NCBI RefSeq assembly: GCF_003426735.1
Contig: NZ_QVON01000003.1
Location: 310,001-374,000, forward strand
Direction of reading: 5' to 3'
Length of the DNA: 64,000 bases
From: Arenibacter sp. P308M17
Lineage (GTDB): Bacteria; Bacteroidota; Bacteroidia; Flavobacteriales; Flavobacteriaceae
Shown here: positions 1 to 8,692 of the stretch, piece after piece
Position numbering within the stretch: position 1 is the first letter of the stretch
Layout of the letters: every line of letters begins with the position of its first letter
Notes under the pieces: model-generated
Seen by the model: the letters and a program-made list of their open reading frames with translations, nothing else
The model's database searches: none
Told to the model about the DNA's origin: nothing
Program-made: the position numbers and the translations under genes

Positions 1-461
1 TCGTTTCGGCAACCCTGGCCATTGCTCCGTTTTTTGCCGTTTTTGTATATTACAAAAACTTTGACACTGTGATTTTTGTACATGCCCTTTTTCTTTTCCT
101 ATTGATTTTGGCCAGGGAAATGATAAAAGACCTGGAAAACATGGCCGGGGATATGGCACAGAACTATAAGACCATCCCCATATTGTACGGTGCCAAATTT
201 TCCAAGACCTGTATCTCCGTTTTGATTGGCCTAACGCTGCTTCCCGCCTTTCTCCTCATAAAGTATTTTGATGTAGGCTATATGTACCTCTATTTTATAG
301 GCTGTATTTTTTTGCTTTTTGGTTTTCTGTTGCTTTTGGTAAAATCCAATAGCAAAAAACACTACGTTTGGCTGCATAACATTCTAAAATTGATCATCAT
401 ACTCGGAGTTTTCAGTATTTTACTGATCAATGTTGACCTGGTTTTGAACAGAATTCTCTAA
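1..461 (+). CDS. UbiA-family prenyltransferase, C-terminal part (likely geranylgeranylglycerol-phosphate geranylgeranyltransferase)
   Basis: The reading frame is open from the left edge (first full codon at position 3), so the N-terminal part lies outside the window. The visible part has several hydrophobic membrane segments and the sequence REMIKDLENMAGD, which resembles the second Asp-rich, prenyl-diphosphate-binding motif of the UbiA superfamily, followed by an IPILYGAKFSK stretch typical of the cytoplasmic loop after that motif. UbiA enzymes join a polyprenyl chain to an acceptor at the inner membrane. In Flavobacteriia the copy beside an rluB-like gene is usually annotated as a geranylgeranylglycerol-phosphate geranylgeranyltransferase; that substrate is inference from the family, not visible here. 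Confidence 0.8.
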   Translation, partial: VSATLAIAPFFAVFVYYKNFDTVIFVHALFLFLLILAREMIKDLENMAGDMAQNYKTIPILYGAKFSKTCISVLIGLTLLPAFLLIKYFDVGYMYLYFIGCIFLLFGFLLLLVKSNSKKHYVWLHNILKLIIILGVFSILLINVDLVLNRIL

Positions 462-509
462 GAATCACTAATAAGGGCCACAATAGCGTATACATACGAT
501 TTCCTTTGC

Positions 510-517
510 TACCTTTG
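510..517 (+). promoter_or_regulatory. Bacteroidota -7 promoter box for the pseudouridine synthase gene
   Basis: TACCTTTG matches the Bacteroidota -7 consensus TAnnTTTG and lies 18 bases before the ATG at 536, which implies a very short leader. No convincing -33 TTTG was assigned. Confidence 0.5.
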
Positions 518-535
518 CGATAAATTACAGTACAT

Positions 536-1378
536 ATGAGTAGGTCAGATTCCAATAACGACAGGAAAGCATCAGGAAGACAAGGGGGCAGTTTTAGAAA
601 AAAGAGCCAAGCAAGGGGCAATGCACCTATAAAAAAGAATGCGGAAGCAAAACCGCCTTCCGATCCCAATGTAATGCGTCTAAATCGTTATGTAGCCAAT
701 TCGGGAGTATGTTCGCGTAGGGATGCAGATATTTATATCTCTGCCGGAAACATCACTGTAAATGGCAAGCCAATTACCGAAATGGGATACAAGGTAAAAC
801 TTACCGATGAAGTAAAATTTGATGGTCGCTTGCTAAATCCGGAGAAAAAGGAATACGTACTCCTGAACAAACCCAAAGATTTTGTAACCTCAGCAAAGGA
901 TGAGCACGGCAAAAGAACCGTGGCCTCCCTAATTTCCAATGCATCCAAATCCAAACTTTCGGCTGTGGGGAGAATGGAGAAGAACACCACTGGTCTGTTG
1001 TTATTTACGAATGACGGAGAAATGACGAAGCGACTTACAAAACCGAAAAACGGACTCCGAAAAATCTACCATGTGGAGTTGAACAAAAACTTAAGGGGCG
1101 AAGATCTCCTTAAGATCAAGGAAGGCATTACTATAGATGAGAGCGTGGTTAGGGTAGATGACATCAGTTTTATTGAAAACGCCCCTAAGCGGGAAATAGG
1201 AATTGAACTTAAGAGCACCCGAAACAAAATTGTGCGGCGTATTTTCGAAGAATTGGAATACGAGGTCGTAAAATTGGATAGGGTAGTCTATGCCGGACTC
1301 ACCAAAAAAGATCTGCCTCGTGGGCATTGGAGGCATTTGACCCCACAGGAAGTCATTAATCTAGGAATGATCAAATAA
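536..1378 (+). CDS. rluB: RsuA/RluB-type 23S rRNA pseudouridine synthase
   Basis: The 280-residue protein has a basic, low-complexity N-terminal tail (residues 1-45), an S4 RNA-binding domain (about 47-100, starting MRLNRYVANSGVCSRRDAD) and a RsuA-type catalytic domain (about 105-275). These enzymes isomerise a uridine in rRNA. The motif that normally reads GRLDxxTxGLLLxTNDG is here VGRMEKNTTGLLLFTNDG, so the catalytic Asp position is Glu148. All other motif residues are kept and the length is normal, so it is either an active Glu variant or impaired. The ATG at 536 is preceded by a TAnnTTTG promoter box. The gene stands alone, downstream of the UbiA gene. Assignment to RluB rather than RluE/F is by overall similarity only. 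Confidence 0.88.
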   Translation: MSRSDSNNDRKASGRQGGSFRKKSQARGNAPIKKNAEAKPPSDPNVMRLNRYVANSGVCSRRDADIYISAGNITVNGKPITEMGYKVKLTDEVKFDGRLLNPEKKEYVLLNKPKDFVTSAKDEHGKRTVASLISNASKSKLSAVGRMEKNTTGLLLFTNDGEMTKRLTKPKNGLRKIYHVELNKNLRGEDLLKIKEGITIDESVVRVDDISFIENAPKREIGIELKSTRNKIVRRIFEELEYEVVKLDRVVYAGLTKKDLPRGHWRHLTPQEVINLGMIK

Positions 1379-1814
1379 ACTAATCCCGATGACTATTGGA
1401 AACAATTAAATTACATCCCTGCAGGCAGGAACGTGTTATAAGTTGATAAGTTATAATGTTGAAAGTTTCAGGTTTAAGTTGAGTTCAGGTTTGATCTAAC
1501 ATCTAGCATCCAACGTCTTACATCCACTATTTTATTTTAATTAATAATATTCACGCCTATATGTCCGTTATGTTAATAATAATCTAAATAATTGACTATC
1601 TGGCTTTATAAAAATATTCACTTTGTTGCATATCAATTTTGCCCAGATTTAAGAATTAATATACAACTGATTATTAAGTAAATTAATTTATTGCACTTTC
1701 ATGGCAGGCCACCTTGATCCTGTTTAAGAACTTGTCCCAAAGAATATTCTATGACAGTCGCACTTAAATTATGTTACGGAATTCTAAATCTGAGTTGTTG
1801 TTAACCTACATATC
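1379..1814. other. Intergenic stretch without a recognised gene
   Basis: A/T-rich DNA of 436 bases between the pseudouridine synthase and the hybrid kinase. I see no open frame with coding character, no strong terminator and no exact repeat shared with the other spacers. It presumably holds the kinase promoter, which I could not place. Confidence 0.5.
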
Positions 1815-4214
1815 ATGAAAAAAGCCCCGAACCAACTTTCATGTCTTTTTGGTATTTTATTATCCCTGCTTTGTTGGGATACGGCAGAAGGGCAGTTAAT
1901 ATTATCCGATCCAAACCAAGAATCAATTTCATTAAGGCCCTATGCTGAGCTATTTATTGCCGGCCAACAATCTTTATCGTACGAAACCATTAGTGGGTCC
2001 AATTCCTCCATTCAATTTTTGCCCATTACTGATTATAATGAAAATTATGGGTTCTCCGATGATCAATTTTGGATCCGTTTCGAGTTAAAGAATGAAACAG
2101 GAGTCGCAATGCATTATATCCTGGAGACAGGAAGGCCCATTACAGACTTTATCACCCTATATTTAAAGGATTCCCAAAATAAGGCCCAAGTCCAGAGAAG
2201 CGGGGATGGTATTCCCTTTTGGGAAAAGAGCGTACTACATAGAAAATCGGTTTTTACAATAGCCATAGCTCCCAATGAAACAATAACGGGATACGTACAT
2301 TTACAAAGTGATGGGGAAGTAGTACAATTGCCTTTACAACTTATTACCCAAAATGATTTTTTATATCAAACCTATAGGGAACAAATATTTTATGGCTTGT
2401 TTTACGGGGTATTATTATTGGCCTGCATAGTTTATATTTTCTTTTATTCGGCCATGCGCGATATAACCTTTATATATTATGGCCTTTACGTACTTTTTAT
2501 AGCTTTTCTGCAATTTTCCTTGGACGGACTTTTCCACCAGTATATCACTCCCATGGCCGGATACCTTTCCAATCGTTCCGTGTTGGCATCGGCTCTTCTT
2601 TCCCTTTATTTCTTTGGGAAATACGGTAAGGAATTTCTTGACATTAACACCCATTCCCCTATTCTGGGAAGTTCCTTTAAGATTATGTCCATTATAATTA
2701 TCGGTAGTATAATTGGGTTGTTCCTATTACCGGGACAACTTGCCCATTTTTATCCCATAGCCAACTTTATAGGCCTGGTAGTTCTGCTCCAAATTGTGAT
2801 ATCGATAGTTTATTTAAGGAAAATAAAAGTAGTTGTGGACATCTATTTTATTATAGGTATCAGTTTTCTAATAATGGGGTTTATTGTCTTCATTCTAAAT
2901 AACCTCAATATTATTTCCAATTCTTTCTTCACGGACAACGGGGCCAAATTTGGAATAGGCCTGGAAATTATTTTCCTTTCCCTTTCCATGAGTAACAGGA
3001 TAAGAAACCTGCGAATGGAGAACGAGCTCAACCAACAACTGGTATTGCAGCGGTCAGAAGATATGAACGAAATAAAATCTTCGTTAATTTCCAACCTTAG
3101 CCATGAATTAAGGACCCCGTTGAATTTGATCATGGGAATGGCCAACTCCATCACAGAAACCGAAAAGGGCGATGTTAACGAAAAATGTAAATTGATCTTA
3201 AATTCATCGGAAAATTTATTGGGGCAAATAGATGATATATTGGATTTTACAGTTATAGAAAAAGGTGATCACAGCTTAAAGGAAAAGTCCTTTAATTTAA
3301 ATCGGACTTTAAGCAAAGTTGTGGAAGCCAATAATAACAAGGCTTCCATCAAAAACTTGGATTTCATATTCACCCAAGACCCCGGACTACCGGAAACAAT
3401 TATTGGGGATCGTGCCAAACTAGTCCAGATTTTGGATAATTTATTGGACAATGCCATTAAATTTACTCTTGAAGGCCACATAAAATTGCATGTGGCCCAT
3501 TCAAAGAAGGAGAAAGATTCCATAGTTATCCATTTTTCAATATTGGATTCGGGAATTGGCATCTCTGAAGAAAAAATGAGTACCGTGTTCGAGTCGTTTA
3601 CCAAAAAATCCTTTAAGGACAAACGGGAGTTTTACGGCTTGGGACTGGGATTGTATATAGTAAAATCTTATGTGGATCTACACGGTGGCAGTGTACAATT
3701 ACAAAACGCTTCCAATGGGGGCACCATCTGTGAGGTAAATCTACCTTTTAAGACAGTGGAAGACCATCTTTTACCAAGACCCGGTACCGTAACCCCAAGT
3801 GAAAAAATTGATGGGATGTATAAGATTCTATTGGTCGAGGATAACAAAATGAACCAGCATGTTATATCCCATATGTTGAAAAAATGGCAGAACATTAGCC
3901 TAAGTATCGCTAATAACGGACAGGAAGCCATTGAACGCATTTCTGAAGAAACCTTTGACCTAGTATTGATGGATCTGCAAATGCCCATCATGGATGGTTT
4001 TGAAACTACGGCCATAATAAGGGGAGGAAAGCTTAACAACATTGATGCCGAGGTCCCTATATTGGTAATAACTGCGGATTGCACCTATGAGACCATGAAG
4101 GAAATATTTCGCCTAGGAGCAAATGACTATATGACCAAGCCATTGAATGCCCAAACACTTTTTAATAAAATAACCCCACACCTGCAATTATTGGAAACCC
4201 CCCTCTCCCGATAG
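1815..4214 (+). CDS. Hybrid sensor histidine kinase with 7TMR-DISM sensor and receiver domain
   Basis: The 799-residue protein begins with a signal peptide (about 1-26), then a periplasmic 7TMR-DISMED2-like domain (about 40-180) and seven membrane helices (about 190-395), an architecture known for sensing carbohydrates or other small ligands. The kinase core follows: H-box SNLSHELRTPLN with phosphoacceptor His430, N-box DNLLDNAIKFT near 541-551, and G-boxes DSGIGIS and GLGLGLYIV. A C-terminal receiver domain (about 666-790) starts KILLVEDNKMN and has its phosphoacceptor in LMDLQMPIMDG (Asp720). No separate DNA-binding output domain is present, so phosphotransfer to a partner elsewhere is likely. 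It is flanked on both sides by long gene-free DNA, which gives no clue to its regulon. Confidence 0.93.
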   Translation: MKKAPNQLSCLFGILLSLLCWDTAEGQLILSDPNQESISLRPYAELFIAGQQSLSYETISGSNSSIQFLPITDYNENYGFSDDQFWIRFELKNETGVAMHYILETGRPITDFITLYLKDSQNKAQVQRSGDGIPFWEKSVLHRKSVFTIAIAPNETITGYVHLQSDGEVVQLPLQLITQNDFLYQTYREQIFYGLFYGVLLLACIVYIFFYSAMRDITFIYYGLYVLFIAFLQFSLDGLFHQYITPMAGYLSNRSVLASALLSLYFFGKYGKEFLDINTHSPILGSSFKIMSIIIIGSIIGLFLLPGQLAHFYPIANFIGLVVLLQIVISIVYLRKIKVVVDIYFIIGISFLIMGFIVFILNNLNIISNSFFTDNGAKFGIGLEIIFLSLSMSNRIRNLRMENELNQQLVLQRSEDMNEIKSSLISNLSHELRTPLNLIMGMANSITETEKGDVNEKCKLILNSSENLLGQIDDILDFTVIEKGDHSLKEKSFNLNRTLSKVVEANNNKASIKNLDFIFTQDPGLPETIIGDRAKLVQILDNLLDNAIKFTLEGHIKLHVAHSKKEKDSIVIHFSILDSGIGISEEKMSTVFESFTKKSFKDKREFYGLGLGLYIVKSYVDLHGGSVQLQNASNGGTICEVNLPFKTVEDHLLPRPGTVTPSEKIDGMYKILLVEDNKMNQHVISHMLKKWQNISLSIANNGQEAIERISEETFDLVLMDLQMPIMDGFETTAIIRGGKLNNIDAEVPILVITADCTYETMKEIFRLGANDYMTKPLNAQTLFNKITPHLQLLETPLSR

Positions 4215-4831
4215 TACAAAAGATTTATAAATTATTTAAGCACTGCTGTGCAAAGTCTCTTTACTTTGAACTTTATACAACCATTTACACAAAACAACCT
4301 TAGCTCGTGCGGACGTCACGCCCGTGCTTACAAAAACTTAAATAACATCTGTACAAAACCCCAGCAGGCGTGAGCGTCACGCTCGTGATTATACCTTTTC
4401 CCAAGCCAAACAACAAGTCTATGGCATCAATCCCTTCCTTCTTTTTTTGATTTCTTCATTGCGAGCCCGCCAAACCGTCGGGCAGGCGCAGGACAACAAT
4501 CTGTTTTTTTAACCTTGAGAAACAAAGAATTGCTATATTGGACTACGATCAAGAATTTTATTCTTCAAATTCAAAGCGGTGTCATTTAAAGAAAAAATAA
4601 TCAAAAAAATAGCCTATTCCCAAATTTCCAATGCCGAAAAAAATCAAGCGCTTTTTCAAGTATCCTATTAAGACTGATTTATTGGGTGTTACGGTTTTTC
4701 TTCCTTAACTTAAATGCATTTCTATATTCAAAATAGGGATATCCCCATTAGAGAAGTCTGGGTTTCATGGGGCAAGGAAATATAAAAGTACAGTTGGTAT
4801 AAAAAATACATTAGCAAAACAGAATAGGAAA
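4215..4831. repeat. Repeat-bearing intergenic region with palindromic families A and B
   Basis: This 617-base spacer holds two copies of family A, hairpins built on GACGTCACGCCCGTG (about 4303-4330) and GAGCGTCACGCTCGTG (about 4361-4390), followed by A-rich DNA. A degraded copy of family B (CATTGCGAG ... CAATCTGTTTTTT) lies at about 4457-4511. The same families recur in the spacers at 8.4, 9.9, 10.1, 11.1, 13.6 and 17.4 kb. The remaining 300 bases before the BNR gene are A/T-rich with no clear feature. Confidence 0.75.
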
Positions 4832-6244
4832 ATGATCAGTATTAAAACTCGAACAAACTTCAAAATTCTATCGCTGGTTTTTATTGGTCTTTGCGTTGGA
4901 AATTCCTTTGGCCAAAGTCTGAACAACACTAAGATCAACGGCTATAGGGGCATTTGGTTCCAATTAAATCAGAAGTACAAGTACGGGGACAAATATTCCG
5001 GAGCACTGGGAACCTATACTGCAAAACATATTCCTCTGGCCATTTATGCCCCAGAAGTTGAAAAAACCTTCTTTGTCTATGGTGGCACCCCCTCTGAAGA
5101 CCAACGTTACTTGCTCTGCATGATCGGGGAGTTCGACCATAAAACGGAAGTGCTTTCAAAACCCACAGTGGTCCATGATAAAAATGGGGTAGACGACCCT
5201 CATGACAACCCCTCCATATTATTGGATAGTTCGGGTCATATTTGGGTATTCATTAGTGGTAGGGGCACCACAAGACCCGGTTATAAATACAAAAGCAAGA
5301 GGCCCTACTCCATTAAGGAATTTGTACGGATTACGGAAGAAGAAATGACCTACCCACAACCCCGGTATACCGATTATGGTTTCTTTCATTTTTTTACTAA
5401 ATACAGCGGTGTACGCCAGCTGTATTTCGAGACCAGTAAGGACGGAATCAATTGGACGGAGGATACCTTGCTTGCGGCCATCCCGGAAAAGAAAGGGGAA
5501 AAATCTGGCCACTACCAAGTAAGCGATATTTATAATGGTAAGCTGTTAGGAACGTTTTTTAACCGGCACCCCAACGGCAATGTAGATAAAAGAACCGACC
5601 TTTATTATATTCAGTCTATCGATTTCGGCTCCACCTGGACTACAGTAAATGATATAAAAATAGACCTACCGGTGGAAGATTTGAACAGTCCCGCCAAAGC
5701 GGTAGATTATGCCTCCCTGGAAAAAAATGTGTACCTCAAAGATATGGGCTATGATGCCAAAGGAAATCCTGCCTGCCTGTATATAAGAAGTAACGGTCAT
5801 GAACCCGGCCCTAAAAGCGCCCCTTATGAATGGTGCATTACCAAATGGAACGGCGTGCAATGGCAAACTACAGTGGTGACCCATTCCGACCATAATTATG
5901 ATATGGGGAGTCTCTTTATTGGGGAGGGCGACTGGAAAATTGTAGGGCCTACGGAAAAAGGTGCCCAAGATTGGGGCGTTGGCGGGGAATTGGCCGTATG
6001 GCAATCCGAAGACCAAGGGGCTACTTGGAAAAAAATCAAAGTAATAACGGAGCACAGTGCCATGAGTCAGTCCTATGTGCGAAGACCCGTAAATTATAAA
6101 GCGCCGTTTTCCTTTTTCTGGGCAGATGGAGATTCGCACCAACCCAGTAGGTCCGAACTCTATTTTGGCAATTTTGAAGGTAAAATTTGGAAAATGCCAT
6201 ATAATATGACCAAAGAATATGAACTACCAATTAGGGTCAAATGA
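4832..6244 (+). CDS. Secreted BNR-repeat (sialidase-fold) family protein
   Basis: The 470-residue product has a clear signal peptide (residues 1-28, ending NSFGQ). The mature part has beta-propeller character with Asp-box-like turns such as SKDGINWTED, SIDFGSTWTT and SEDQGATWKK, matching BNR-4/BNR-repeat families. Many relatives occur with polysaccharide degradation genes and some act as lyases or hydrolases, but no catalytic set can be assigned here. There is no T9SS sorting domain or lipobox, so a periplasmic location is the simplest reading. It lies 13 bases before the dehydrogenase gene on the same strand and may share its transcript. Confidence 0.8.
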   Translation: MISIKTRTNFKILSLVFIGLCVGNSFGQSLNNTKINGYRGIWFQLNQKYKYGDKYSGALGTYTAKHIPLAIYAPEVEKTFFVYGGTPSEDQRYLLCMIGEFDHKTEVLSKPTVVHDKNGVDDPHDNPSILLDSSGHIWVFISGRGTTRPGYKYKSKRPYSIKEFVRITEEEMTYPQPRYTDYGFFHFFTKYSGVRQLYFETSKDGINWTEDTLLAAIPEKKGEKSGHYQVSDIYNGKLLGTFFNRHPNGNVDKRTDLYYIQSIDFGSTWTTVNDIKIDLPVEDLNSPAKAVDYASLEKNVYLKDMGYDAKGNPACLYIRSNGHEPGPKSAPYEWCITKWNGVQWQTTVVTHSDHNYDMGSLFIGEGDWKIVGPTEKGAQDWGVGGELAVWQSEDQGATWKKIKVITEHSAMSQSYVRRPVNYKAPFSFFWADGDSHQPSRSELYFGNFEGKIWKMPYNMTKEYELPIRVK

Positions 6245-6257
6245 TTAACTTAGGGCA

Positions 6258-7232
6258 ATGAAAACCATTACATGCAAATCCTATGGCCCGCCTTTAAAGG
6301 TAGTTAGGACAACCCAAGTGCCCACACCCACGCCCAAGGACAATGAAATCCTGATAAAGATCCATGCCACAGCTGTTAACGACTACGACTGGAGCCTTAC
6401 TTTGGGCAAACCCTATTTGTACCGATTAATGTTCGGGCTTTTTAAACCCAAACATGGCCTTTTGGGAATGGAATTATCGGGTACTGTTGTGGCCCTGGGA
6501 ACAAAGGCCAACAAATTTAAGATAGGGGATGAAGTAATGGGCGACACCTCGGAATATGGTTTTGGCACCTTTGCAGAATATATCAGTATCAACGAAAAGG
6601 CGGTTATCCCGAAGCCCCAAGCGCTAAATTTTGAAGAAGCTGCTGCCCTTCCACATGCCTCTTGCCTGGCTTTACAGGCCTTAAGGGACCTAGGCCGAAT
6701 ACAGGATGGTCAAAAAATTCTGATCAACGGCGGTGGTGGTGGTGTAGGGACCATTGGCCTGCAATTGGCCAAACTTTATAATTGCGAGGTAACAGGGGTG
6801 GATGCCCAAGAAAAATTGGGCATGATGACCGCATTAGGTTATGACCATGTAATGGACTATAAAAAAGTAAATTTCACCCAGGCCGGCAATCGGTACGACC
6901 TTATCCTGGATTGTAAATCCAACAAGGCCTCACTTACCTATCTAAACGCTTTAAACCCCTCAGGACAATATATAAGCATTGGCGGCAAACCTTTCAATCT
7001 TATTGGACTGCTGCTGTGGGGCAAGCTTGTACCCCTGTTCAGCTCCAAGAGGTTAAAGATACTCGCCCTAAAACCGAATATAGGGTTGGATTATATCTGT
7101 GACCTGATAGCGCAGCAGAAAATACGATCCCAGATAGATGGTCCTTATACGTTGGAAGATGCGGGACGATTGATCCAATATTTTGGAGAGGGAAGGCATG
7201 AAGGGAAAATAGTAATGAACATCAAACCCTAA
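6258..7232 (+). CDS. Zinc-less medium-chain dehydrogenase, quinone oxidoreductase-like
   Basis: The 324-residue protein fits the medium-chain dehydrogenase/reductase family in length and order: an N-terminal GroES-like domain (about 1-125) and a Rossmann domain with the nucleotide-binding glycine run GGGGGVG at 158-164. The Cys/His ligands of the catalytic zinc in alcohol dehydrogenases are not apparent, which favours the NADPH:quinone oxidoreductase / zeta-crystallin-like subgroup. The natural substrate cannot be read from sequence. The gene is 13 bases after the BNR gene and 10 bases before the Crp-type regulator, so an operon with the regulator is likely. Confidence 0.85.
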   Translation: MKTITCKSYGPPLKVVRTTQVPTPTPKDNEILIKIHATAVNDYDWSLTLGKPYLYRLMFGLFKPKHGLLGMELSGTVVALGTKANKFKIGDEVMGDTSEYGFGTFAEYISINEKAVIPKPQALNFEEAAALPHASCLALQALRDLGRIQDGQKILINGGGGGVGTIGLQLAKLYNCEVTGVDAQEKLGMMTALGYDHVMDYKKVNFTQAGNRYDLILDCKSNKASLTYLNALNPSGQYISIGGKPFNLIGLLLWGKLVPLFSSKRLKILALKPNIGLDYICDLIAQQKIRSQIDGPYTLEDAGRLIQYFGEGRHEGKIVMNIKP

Positions 7233-7242
7233 TCCGCATGAA

Positions 7243-7779
7243 ATGAATCCAATTACCGACCTCGTAGGGAACATAGAACGTAAGGGATTATGGACCAAAG
7301 ACCTGGAACTGGATAGAAACCAATTCTTAAAGGTAAAGGGAAGTATAGATACCAACCTCTACTGGGTGGTGCAGGGCAGTTTAAGAATTTATGTGGTGGA
7401 GGAAAATGAGGAACACACCATTAGATTTGGGTATACCCATAATTTTATTGTCGCACTGGATTCCTTTTTGGATGAAAAACCTTCCGATCTCTATATACAG
7501 GCACTTAAAAAAACCAATGTAAAAATCATTGACAAGGCCACTTTTATAAAGTTTATGCAATCCTCTCCGGAAAACATTAAAACCTGGCAGTTAATGTTGG
7601 AACAATTGGTACTGCAGCAAATGGAAAGGGAACGCGATATTCTGACCATGTCCCCTTTGGAAAGATATAAACGTGTCCTGAATCGCTCTCCCCAACTTTT
7701 TCAGGAAATACCGCACAAATACATAGCCTCCTATTTACGCATGACCCCTGAAACACTTTCCAGGATCAAAAAATCTTGA
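7243..7779 (+). CDS. Crp/Fnr-family transcription regulator
   Basis: At 178 residues it has the usual Bacteroidota Crp/Fnr layout: a cyclic-nucleotide-binding-type beta-roll (about 15-120, containing LYWVVQGSLRIYVVEENEEHTIRFG), a dimer helix, and a short C-terminal helix-turn-helix (about 150-178, IPHKYIASYLRMTPETLSRIKK). No Cys cluster for an Fe-S centre is present, so it is not an Fnr-type oxygen sensor. It sits 10 bases after the dehydrogenase gene; a role in controlling that gene or a redox/quinone response is a guess from position. Confidence 0.88.
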   Translation: MNPITDLVGNIERKGLWTKDLELDRNQFLKVKGSIDTNLYWVVQGSLRIYVVEENEEHTIRFGYTHNFIVALDSFLDEKPSDLYIQALKKTNVKIIDKATFIKFMQSSPENIKTWQLMLEQLVLQQMERERDILTMSPLERYKRVLNRSPQLFQEIPHKYIASYLRMTPETLSRIKKS

Positions 7780-7836
7780 TTTCGATCAATGTTTTGAAAT
7801 TTTATAAGAGCCACTTTTGCCATAAAAAACAAAGAC

Positions 7837-8373
7837 ATGCTTTCTAAGGATTTATTACAGGATTTATTGGAGCGTACCCAGCAAAACAAAAACAAGGCCG
7901 AGGGTTTTAATACCTTGCCCTTAGAAACCTTGAATTGGAAATCCTCTTCTGAGAGTTGGAGTGTTTTGGAATGTTTGGAACATTTAAACCGATATGGGGA
8001 CTACTATATTCCTGAAATTGAAAAGCGGATAACAGCTTCAACACGTGGACCTTCCAAAATATTCAAAAGTGGTTGGCTGGGCAACTATTTTGCTAAGACC
8101 ATGCTTCCCAAGGAAAAGCTGAACAAGATGAAAACTTTTAAGTCCATGGATCCCAATGGCAGTAGCCTGGATAAGGGAGTCCTCACCAAATTTATTGTCC
8201 AACAACAAGACTTGATCCAACTATTGACACTGGCCTCACAAGTAGACCTTAGCAAAACCAAAACCGGTATTTCCATTTCTAAATGGATCAAACTAAGACT
8301 GGGCGATACCTTTAGGGTGGTCATCTACCATAATCAAAGGCACATGGCCCAGGCGGAAAGGGTATTGAAATAG
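7837..8373 (+). CDS. DinB-superfamily protein
   Basis: The 178-residue protein resembles the DinB/YfiT four-helix bundle. The three expected metal-binding histidines can be placed: His49 in ECLEHLNRYGDYY, and His165 and His169 in YHNQRHMAQAE near the C terminus. Family members bind nickel or zinc and some act as thiol-dependent transferases; the substrate here is unknown. It lies 57 bases after the Crp-type regulator, with CACTTTTG resembling a -7 box in the gap, so it may have its own promoter. Downstream is the first repeat-dense spacer. Confidence 0.85.
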   Translation: MLSKDLLQDLLERTQQNKNKAEGFNTLPLETLNWKSSSESWSVLECLEHLNRYGDYYIPEIEKRITASTRGPSKIFKSGWLGNYFAKTMLPKEKLNKMKTFKSMDPNGSSLDKGVLTKFIVQQQDLIQLLTLASQVDLSKTKTGISISKWIKLRLGDTFRVVIYHNQRHMAQAERVLK

Positions 8374-8400
8374 GCTGGTAGCAGGTCATCTTTTTAGAAA

Positions 8401-8491
8401 GAATAGAGGTCTCACCTTATAGGTCTCGACTAAGCTGGACCGGACATCGGTTAGGTCATTGCGAGTGTAGCGCGGCAATCTGTTTTTTGAT
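8401..8491. repeat. Palindromic repeat families E and B
   Basis: Two recognisable units: AGGTCTCGACTAAGCTGGA (family E, also near 17453 and 42308 as AGGTCTCGACTCCGCTCG) and a family B half, GTCATTGCGAG...GCGGCAATCTG (about 8455-8488), whose full palindromic copy is at about 17484-17583. Confidence 0.7.
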
Positions 8492-8511
8492 TGAATTATC
8501 CTTCCATAAAG

Positions 8512-8686
8512 TCCTCCCCCTAGCCCCCTCCCAAGGAGGGGGAACATGATTCTTAACATAATTATCCCATACGCTCACACTTCATGAAGAAAGTAATCTT
8601 TTAAAAGTGTAATAAAATTTCTAATATGTGTGGAACGTCGATTACCAGTTGCTCCCCCTCCTTGGGAGGGGGTTGGGGGGAGGTCA
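8512..8686. mobile_element. Non-autonomous inverted-arm element, family C (MITE-like)
   Basis: About 175 bp bounded by inverted arms: left GTCCTCCCCCTAGCCCCC followed by TCCCAAGGAGGGGGA, right TCCCCCTCCTTGGGAGGGGG followed by TTGGGGGGAGGTC. Each arm is itself an imperfect palindrome. The interior is A/T-rich and non-coding. The arms are almost identical, in the same order, to those bounding the DUF559-coding insertion in leuS (59144-59602), so I read this as a nuclease-less member of the same family. Confidence 0.75.
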
Positions 8687-8692
8687 ACCCAT

